The notes under the pieces are model-generated. The model was not told the DNA's origin. It saw only the letters and a list, made by a program, of their open reading frames with translations, and searched no databases. From positions 1 to 42,992 of the forward strand of contig CALVWV010000008.1 of the NCBI GenBank assembly GCA_944368065.1: 42,992 nt of DNA, in the 5' to 3' direction. The stretch is from an uncultured Clostridia bacterium. GTDB lineage: Bacteria; Bacillota; Clostridia; Christensenellales; Borkfalkiaceae. The position numbers were made by a program, and so were the translations under genes. How positions within the stretch are numbered: the first letter of the stretch is position 1; each line of letters starts with the position of its first letter. Positions 38,453 to 42,992 of the stretch are shown here, piece by piece.

Positions 38453-40156
38453 TTATCTGTAAACTGCGGCGTCTAGGTTTTCTTTTATAGACGACTTTTT
38501 GCTGAAATAGATATAATTGTTGCATTTTTCAAGGTTATCCCACACCTCGCCTATGCCGAACACGTTAAGCCTCTGCTTTGCATTAACGTCGAAGGGTACG
38601 GTGTTGCGTTTTACCGCGCCGATAAGGTCGGCTTCTATAAAGATGGCTGCAAACGGTATGAACAGCGCCAGCCCTGAAAGCACGGCAAATGCAATGGCAA
38701 CTCCCGTAACGAACCCGCCTGCGGCAACGATTATGCCCGTAGCCAGAGATAGCGCATTTATGACGCATAAAATTATCATGGCGGCAAACGTGCATTTCAT
38801 TTTGCGGAAGCTCGTCTGATTTGAATAACGTTTATACGCAATCAGCAGGAAGCAAACTATAAGCAGAATAACCGTCACAATCGCGGGCAAAAAGAGCGCA
38901 TAATCTTCTGCTCCCGCCGTGCCGTTTTTTATAGGCCTTGAAACTTCCTGTATTATGTAAACGAGGGAATATGCAAGCGTTGCTGCGGCAAACGCGGCTG
39001 TTATTATAAGGGCGGAAAGGCGCAGCGGGTGTTCGCTGTTGCATTCTTTCGCCGCCTGTACGTTCTTTTTCGTGATAAAACTTTCGGGCAGGGTCTGCCA
39101 GTTGCATGCGTTTTTTATGCGCCCCGGATTAATATGAACGAGTTTGTCGCTGTAAGAGAATTTTTTAAACGCCATTACCGTCAGAATGAAAAGGGAGAAG
39201 GCGAAGAACAGTACGCCGAATATAAGCGGGCAAAGTATTGCCGCACCGCTGTTCATTAATCCGAAGGTGGAACTTTTCAGCCAGCCGTCAGCGGCACAGG
39301 CAGCAATCATTCCTCCGAGTATGGCGACGATGTCTGCAAGCGTCAGCAAAGTGTGCATTTTTACTTCGCCGAACGCGACATACGCAACTTCCCGCCTGTG
39401 TTCGACTATATTCATAACGACGTGGGCAAGCCCCGCGAGGAATGCAAGTATTCCGAAAACGAGTATGGTTATGGGGTATCCCGTACCTTCCATTTCCACG
39501 CGCATTGTGCCGTATCCGGGTATATTAATCGAACCGAGGCTGCCTTTGCCGCTTGCCGCAATCCATTCGTAACCCGTCATGCTTGTCTGCCAGAGGAATG
39601 TGAGCGCGCCCGCTGCAAGCGTTGTAATGCTTATTATGCCGAATATAAGCGCAAATACGGCGCACGCCCAGCGGCATATGGCCTTCAATGCCGCGTATGC
39701 TCCCGGACTGAGTATTATGGTTATCGGCGGTTGCTTTTTCTTCTTTTCAAGCGCGGCGTATGCGCTCTGCAATCCTTCGGGTATGCCGTCTGAAGCGGGC
39801 TTTCCGGCGGTCAGCGGGCGCTCATCAGGCAACTCTTCCGCCTGTGCGGGCTTTGGTTGCGGCATAGGAGCAGGTCGCGGCTCTTCGTTTTCTGCCGCGT
39901 GAGGTTGCGGCATAGGGGCGGGTCGCGGCTCAGCTGTTTTTTCTGCTTTTTCAGAATCAGCGTTTATGGCGGCAATATCTTTTATCGGCTTGCCGACAAC
40001 GCCCGCTTTCATGCCGCAGGCGGGGCAGAAGTATCCTTTGAATTTCGTTCCGCATCTTGCGCAGAACTGTTCGCGTATTTGCGCGTTATCGTTCGGCGTG
40101 CCGCAATTCGGGCAGAAAATGCCTTCGAATTCCGTTCCGCATTTAGTGCATTTCAT
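38453..40156 (-). CDS. zinc-ribbon multi-spanning membrane protein, unknown
   Basis: A 567-residue protein. Two N-terminal zinc ribbons (CTKC with CPNC at about 3-18, and CARC with CPAC at about 32-48) precede a Pro/Ala/Glu-rich linker with an exact duplication of EPRPAPMPQP, then about nine to ten hydrophobic helices (from about 158 to 530) with a 40-residue soluble loop near 340-375. The C-terminus is cytoplasmic. The domain order, zinc ribbon plus proline-rich linker plus membrane bundle, is common among Clostridia proteins of unknown function. GGGGG precedes the ATG. It is transcribed alone from its own promoter, divergent from the ABC ATPase gene. Confidence 0.82.
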   Translation of the reverse strand: MKCTKCGTEFEGIFCPNCGTPNDNAQIREQFCARCGTKFKGYFCPACGMKAGVVGKPIKDIAAINADSEKAEKTAEPRPAPMPQPHAAENEEPRPAPMPQPKPAQAEELPDERPLTAGKPASDGIPEGLQSAYAALEKKKKQPPITIILSPGAYAALKAICRWACAVFALIFGIISITTLAAGALTFLWQTSMTGYEWIAASGKGSLGSINIPGYGTMRVEMEGTGYPITILVFGILAFLAGLAHVVMNIVEHRREVAYVAFGEVKMHTLLTLADIVAILGGMIAACAADGWLKSSTFGLMNSGAAILCPLIFGVLFFAFSLFILTVMAFKKFSYSDKLVHINPGRIKNACNWQTLPESFITKKNVQAAKECNSEHPLRLSALIITAAFAAATLAYSLVYIIQEVSRPIKNGTAGAEDYALFLPAIVTVILLIVCFLLIAYKRYSNQTSFRKMKCTFAAMIILCVINALSLATGIIVAAGGFVTGVAIAFAVLSGLALFIPFAAIFIEADLIGAVKRNTVPFDVNAKQRLNVFGIGEVWDNLEKCNNYIYFSKKSSIKENLDAAVYR

Positions 40157-40290
40157 AATATCCCCCGATTTGATTTAAGGGCTCTTTCCCGCAATTTCAG
40201 GGCAAGCGTAAAATTTCATTGCGGAAAGGCGGACGAGGAAAAAAATTTCTTCGCGTTGTGCGCCCTTTAAAATATTTGCTTGCGTAAAAT

Positions 40291-40319
40291 ATTATATCAC
40301 CGCTGCCCAAAAATTACAA
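40291..40319 (-). promoter_or_regulatory. sigma-A promoter of the zinc-ribbon membrane protein gene
   Basis: On the minus strand TTGTAA (40314-40319), a 17-bp spacer and TATAAT (40291-40296). Confidence 0.82.
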
Positions 40320-40368
40320 TAGCGCAGGCTTTTTTTTTGCAACCTTATAAAAAATGACCGCGTTTTAA

Positions 40369-40397
40369 TTGAAATAACACTCGGTTTATGCTATACT
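40369..40397 (+). promoter_or_regulatory. sigma-A promoter of the ABC ATPase gene
   Basis: TTGAAA (40369-40374), a 17-bp spacer and TATACT (40392-40397). The leader is about 60 nt and ends with CGGAG before the ATG. Confidence 0.85.
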
Positions 40398-40463
40398 GTA
40401 CAGGTATTATTATATATTTTGGAGCAGACGGGGCTTTGCGCCCTTCTGATACGGAGTCGATAA

Positions 40464-41684
40464 ATGGCAAATCTCAAGCTTGCCGGGGTAAGCAAAATAT
40501 ATCCCTCGGGCAAAATGGCGCTGTTCAACGTAAGTTTTTCTTCGTCCGACAGCGAATTCATAGCCGTTACGGGCGGTTCGCTCTGCGGCAAATCAACCCT
40601 TCTGCGCATAATCGCGGGGCTTGAAGAAGCTACTGCGGGCGACATATACATCGGCGACAAACTCATGAACGAAGCCGACCCCAAAGACCGCGACGTGGCT
40701 ATGGTATTCGGTTCAAACACGCTCTATCCTTCTTTGAACGTTGCGGATAACATGGCTTACGGCCTTAAAATGCGCAATGTGCCCCAGGCGGTTATTCAGC
40801 AGCGCGTAAAAGTCGTTGCTGAAATGCTCGGCCTTACCGAGGTGCTTTACCGCAAGCCTAAGGCGCTCACCGCAGCCCAGCGTCTTCTTACTACGTACGG
40901 CAGGGCGATAGTCAGGGAGCCCAAACTCTATCTTTTCGACGACCCTCTCGCGGGTCTCGACGAAAAGCTCAGGGCGGATATGCGCGGCGTGCTCGTAAAT
41001 CTTCAGGCGCGCGTGAAGGGCACGTTCATTTACGCCACCAAAAACATTTCCGAGGCTATGAGCATGGCGACGAGGATTGTCATACTCAAAGACGGTTTTG
41101 TCCAGCAGGTGGATACCCCCCGCAACCTTTACGACTACCCCGCCAACGCGTACGTGGGTTTCTTTGTGGGCAGCCCCACTATGAACCTTGTTCAGCACGC
41201 AAAAGCGGTGAGGGAAGAGGACGGCGTTTACTGCGTGTTTGACGACAAAAAGCTTAAGCTCCCCGAAAATATAATCGCGCGCTGGACGAATATAGAAGAG
41301 TATATCGGCGCGGATAAAGAGGTGACTTTAGGCATCCGTCCAGAGGACATAAAAGCGGACGCGGAAGGACCTTTGAGCGGCGAAGTGTGCGGTGCGGACA
41401 ACTCCGACGGCGTCAGCCTTGCGGAAATAGACGTTTCCAAGAACGTAAGCCTTACGGTATTCCTTGAAAAGCCTGTAAGGGGCGAAAAGCATACGCTTGC
41501 GCCCGACCTTACCCGCCTTTACGTGTTCGACGGCGAAACGCAGCTTACGCTTCTTTCGCGCGACGAAGGTTACGTTGCGGACGAAAAGAATGCCGAGGCA
41601 GACTTTGTGCCTTTGACCAAGGGCGAGACGGAGGAGCGCATAAAGCAGTTTGCTCCGCCCAAGCAGGATAAAAAGAGGAAGTAA
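40464..41684 (+). CDS. MalK/MsmX-like ABC ATPase with degenerate catalytic motifs
   Basis: A 406-residue homologue of the carbohydrate-importer ATPases MalK/UgpC/MsmX, with an ABC domain (about 4-235) and C-terminal TOBE-like beta domain (about 285-370) plus a charged tail. Walker A is intact (GGSLCGKST, 37-45). The other loops are altered: the Q-loop Gln is Gly (VFGSN, 83); the signature LSGGQ is LTAAQ (135-139); the Walker B Glu is Asp (LYLFDD, 160); the H-loop His is Lys (ATKN, 193). Each is a residue needed for normal ATP hydrolysis or dimer closure. It may bind ATP without normal turnover. No permease or solute-binding gene is adjacent. Its role is unknown. Confidence 0.85.
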   Translation: MANLKLAGVSKIYPSGKMALFNVSFSSSDSEFIAVTGGSLCGKSTLLRIIAGLEEATAGDIYIGDKLMNEADPKDRDVAMVFGSNTLYPSLNVADNMAYGLKMRNVPQAVIQQRVKVVAEMLGLTEVLYRKPKALTAAQRLLTTYGRAIVREPKLYLFDDPLAGLDEKLRADMRGVLVNLQARVKGTFIYATKNISEAMSMATRIVILKDGFVQQVDTPRNLYDYPANAYVGFFVGSPTMNLVQHAKAVREEDGVYCVFDDKKLKLPENIIARWTNIEEYIGADKEVTLGIRPEDIKADAEGPLSGEVCGADNSDGVSLAEIDVSKNVSLTVFLEKPVRGEKHTLAPDLTRLYVFDGETQLTLLSRDEGYVADEKNAEADFVPLTKGETEERIKQFAPPKQDKKRK

Positions 41685-41722
41685 AAAGCATTTTGGGTTT
41701 TTAATAAAGCTTGAAATTAATT

Positions 41723-41751
41723 ATGCCGCGAAGCCTTTCGCGGCATTTCAA
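41723..41751 (+). terminator. terminator after the ABC ATPase gene
   Basis: ATGCCGCGAA-gcct-TTCGCGGCAT, a perfect 10-bp stem, followed by TTCAATTTAAATTTTTTT. Confidence 0.8.
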
Positions 41752-41794
41752 TTTAAATTTTTTTGTTTAATAAGTCCGCATGCGGGCGATAATA

Positions 41795-41800
41795 TATAAT
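41795..41800 (+). promoter_or_regulatory. -10 box immediately upstream of the exporter gene
   Basis: TATAAT (41795-41800) is followed by six bases and the ATG at 41807. The -35 region (about 41772-41777, AAGTCC) is a poor match, so this one is weaker than the ispE, trmB and queH cases. Confidence 0.45.
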
Positions 41801-41806
41801 AGGTTT

Positions 41807-42676
41807 ATGTGGGATACTGTTTTAGACGCGTTTTTGGATACGCTTAAAATATTCCCGTTTATCTTTGTAATCTACGTTCTGATAGAACTGCTTGAGCACA
41901 AGACTTCTTTCACTAAGGACCACCAGAGGTTACAGGGTAATTTTGCCCCGCTGATAGGCGCGGCTACGGGAATCATACCTCAGTGCGGCTTTTCGGTAAT
42001 GGCGGCGAAGCTGTACGACAAAGGGCTTATACGCACCGGCACGCTTCTGGCGGTGTTTCTGGCTACCTCGGACGAGGCGCTCATAATACTTCTTTCCCAG
42101 GGCTCAAAAGCGGGCGTGATAGTGCCGCTCATAGCGATAAAGCTCGTGGTTGCCGCAGCGGTAGGTTATGGCGCAAACTTTATTCTTCCCGACGAAAAGC
42201 TTTCCATCTCGCCGCTCTCTTCCGAGGACATACATTGTTTTTCCTGCGGGCGCGAGCACGACGGCAAGACGGAACTTAAAGTTTACTTTGTCGACCCGCT
42301 CATTCACGCGCTTAAAATTGCACTTTATCTTCTCATAATAAACATAGTGCTCGGCTGCATAATAGCCGCCGTCGGCGAAGAGCAGATTTCCTCGCTGATT
42401 ATCGGCGGACCGTACCTTCAGCCCTTTATTACCGCGGCGATAGGTCTTATACCCAACTGCGCGGCGAGCGTTATTATAACCGATACGTATATAAACAATT
42501 TAATGACGTTCGGCAGCTGCGTTGCGGGACTGTGTTCTAACGCGGGATTGGGATTTGTGGTGCTTTTGAAAAACAGTAAAAAATTGAAGCGCAACATAGC
42601 GCTTATCGCCGCGACATATCTCATAAGCGCGGTTGTCGGCATAGTCATAAACAGCATCGCCATTCTCGCAGCTTAA
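41807..42676 (+). CDS. putative 10TM metal/arsenic exporter (ArsP_2-like permease)
   Basis: A 289-residue membrane protein built from two similar halves. GATGIIPQCGFSVMAAKLYDKGLI with GTLLAVFLATSDEALIILL in the first half is echoed by AAIGLIPNCAASVIITDTYI with GSCVAGLCSNAGLGFVVLL in the second. This inverted or duplicated pattern matches the putative 10TM heavy-metal exporter family (PF11449, ArsP_2). A short soluble loop between the halves contains CFSCGREHDG, a possible metal site. The ATG at 41807 lies 6 bases after TATAAT, with no Shine-Dalgarno. The frame is open nine codons further upstream through the promoter. Substrate is unknown. Confidence 0.82.
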   Translation: MWDTVLDAFLDTLKIFPFIFVIYVLIELLEHKTSFTKDHQRLQGNFAPLIGAATGIIPQCGFSVMAAKLYDKGLIRTGTLLAVFLATSDEALIILLSQGSKAGVIVPLIAIKLVVAAAVGYGANFILPDEKLSISPLSSEDIHCFSCGREHDGKTELKVYFVDPLIHALKIALYLLIINIVLGCIIAAVGEEQISSLIIGGPYLQPFITAAIGLIPNCAASVIITDTYINNLMTFGSCVAGLCSNAGLGFVVLLKNSKKLKRNIALIAATYLISAVVGIVINSIAILAA

Positions 42677-42759
42677 AAGCGGGGAAAGGGGGCAAGGCGC
42701 GGCGCGCAAAAAAAGTTAAAAATCGGGCAAAAAACAAACAGTTCAGCATTCTAAAATAA

Positions 42760-42789
42760 TTGACACGCGGCAAAATTTTTTGCTATAAT
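42760..42789 (+). promoter_or_regulatory. sigma-A promoter of rpsU
   Basis: TTGACA (42760-42765), an 18-bp spacer and TATAAT (42784-42789). Confidence 0.88.
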
Positions 42790-42848
42790 ACAGAAGCTCT
42801 CAAAAGAAGAGCAATAAGTGCGTAGGCGAAGGAGGGTTGAAAAGAGGT

Positions 42849-42992
42849 ATGTCCACCATAAGAGTAGGCGAAAACGAGTCCGTTGAAAGCGCTATCAAAA
42901 GGTTCAAAAGAAAGTGCTCGCGCGACGGCATAATCGGCGATCTCCGCAGGAAGGAATTCTACGAATCCCCTTCGGTAAAGCGCCGCAAGAAG
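42849..42992 (+). CDS. rpsU: 30S ribosomal protein S21, partial at window end
   Basis: 48 codons are visible with no stop before the window edge. [22 protein letters not shown] followed by [13 protein letters not shown] is the S21 sequence, including the basic C-terminal run. S21 is usually about 58-70 residues, so only the tail is missing. AGAGG is 1 nt from the ATG and AAGGAGGG lies further upstream; the ATG at 42849 is the normal family start. It has its own strong promoter. Confidence 0.95.
   Translation, partial: MSTIRVGENESVESAIKRFKRKCSRDGIIGDLRRKEFYESPSVKRRKK

Larger units (their letters stand above)
40157..40463. other. divergent promoter interval
   Basis: 307 bp between divergent genes. 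It carries the two promoters listed separately and long 5' leaders (about 130 nt on the minus side, 60 nt on the plus side). No gene or clear riboswitch is seen. Confidence 0.65.

Noticed and set aside
1-42992. tRNA genes, rRNA genes, insertion sequences, prophage, toxin-antitoxin or defence genes
   Set aside because: I looked for GGTTCGA-type T-loops, transposase and integrase frames and paired small genes and found none that could be supported.

Overview
The window reads as a chromosome segment of an endospore-forming, Gram-positive-type Clostridia (Bacillota). Supporting evidence is a T-box riboswitch, a Veg protein, SpmA/SpmB, a SPOCS/LysM SipL-like coat protein, a SpoIVFA/SpoIVFB pair, a GerA-type germinant receptor operon, PPi-type phosphofructokinase and many sigma-A promoters of the form TTGNNN-17-TATAAT. 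An uncultured gut Christensenellales-like lineage is my guess only. Base composition is even throughout and intergenic regions are full of very GC-rich hairpins. There is no tRNA or rRNA gene, no CRISPR array, no transposase and no prophage. Coding strands change often and operons are short.

Left part (1-11.1 kb): the tail of an unidentified gene; a DeoR-type repressor (-); the TrkH/TrkA potassium uptake pair behind a leader with a small attenuator-like hairpin; cysE-cysS-alaS behind a cysteine T-box (specifier TGC, tRNA-binding bulge TGGA), where AlaRS lacks the C-terminal C-Ala domain; rplM-rpsI behind a strong promoter; and a PPi-dependent 6-phosphofructokinase.

Middle (11.1-34.0 kb): a small minus-strand ORF with no normal start codon; a 780-residue surface protein; a zinc-ribbon protein ending in a 17-Asp run; veg, a SipL-like gene, ispE, an acidic membrane protein and a cysteine desulfurase; a possible small RNA; spmAB (-) divergent from metG-tatD; rsmA; spoIVFA-spoIVFB; a zinc-dependent phospholipase C-like gene and an OGG-type glycosylase (-); then a gerA-gerB-gerC operon whose GerC lacks the lipobox cysteine.

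Right part (34.1-43.0 kb): a small membrane protein (-), a 660-bp non-coding stretch with long imperfect repeats, trmB, a divergent carbamoyltransferase (-), queH (-), a zinc-ribbon multi-spanning membrane protein (-), a MalK/MsmX-like ABC ATPase with nearly every catalytic loop altered, a 10TM metal-exporter-like permease and the start of rpsU.

The most unusual points are: (i) the degenerate ABC ATPase; (ii) three or four genes (ispE, trmB, queH, perhaps the permease) whose -10 box lies 6-7 bases before the ATG with no Shine-Dalgarno, so their mRNAs look leaderless; (iii) the carbamoyltransferase without the ornithine-binding signatures; (iv) a recurring intergenic motif (AATTGACC followed by a CATATATG-centred GC box); and (v) a compact candidate sRNA with an exposed CCCCC stretch. 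I saw no clear new multi-gene defence or biosynthetic system.
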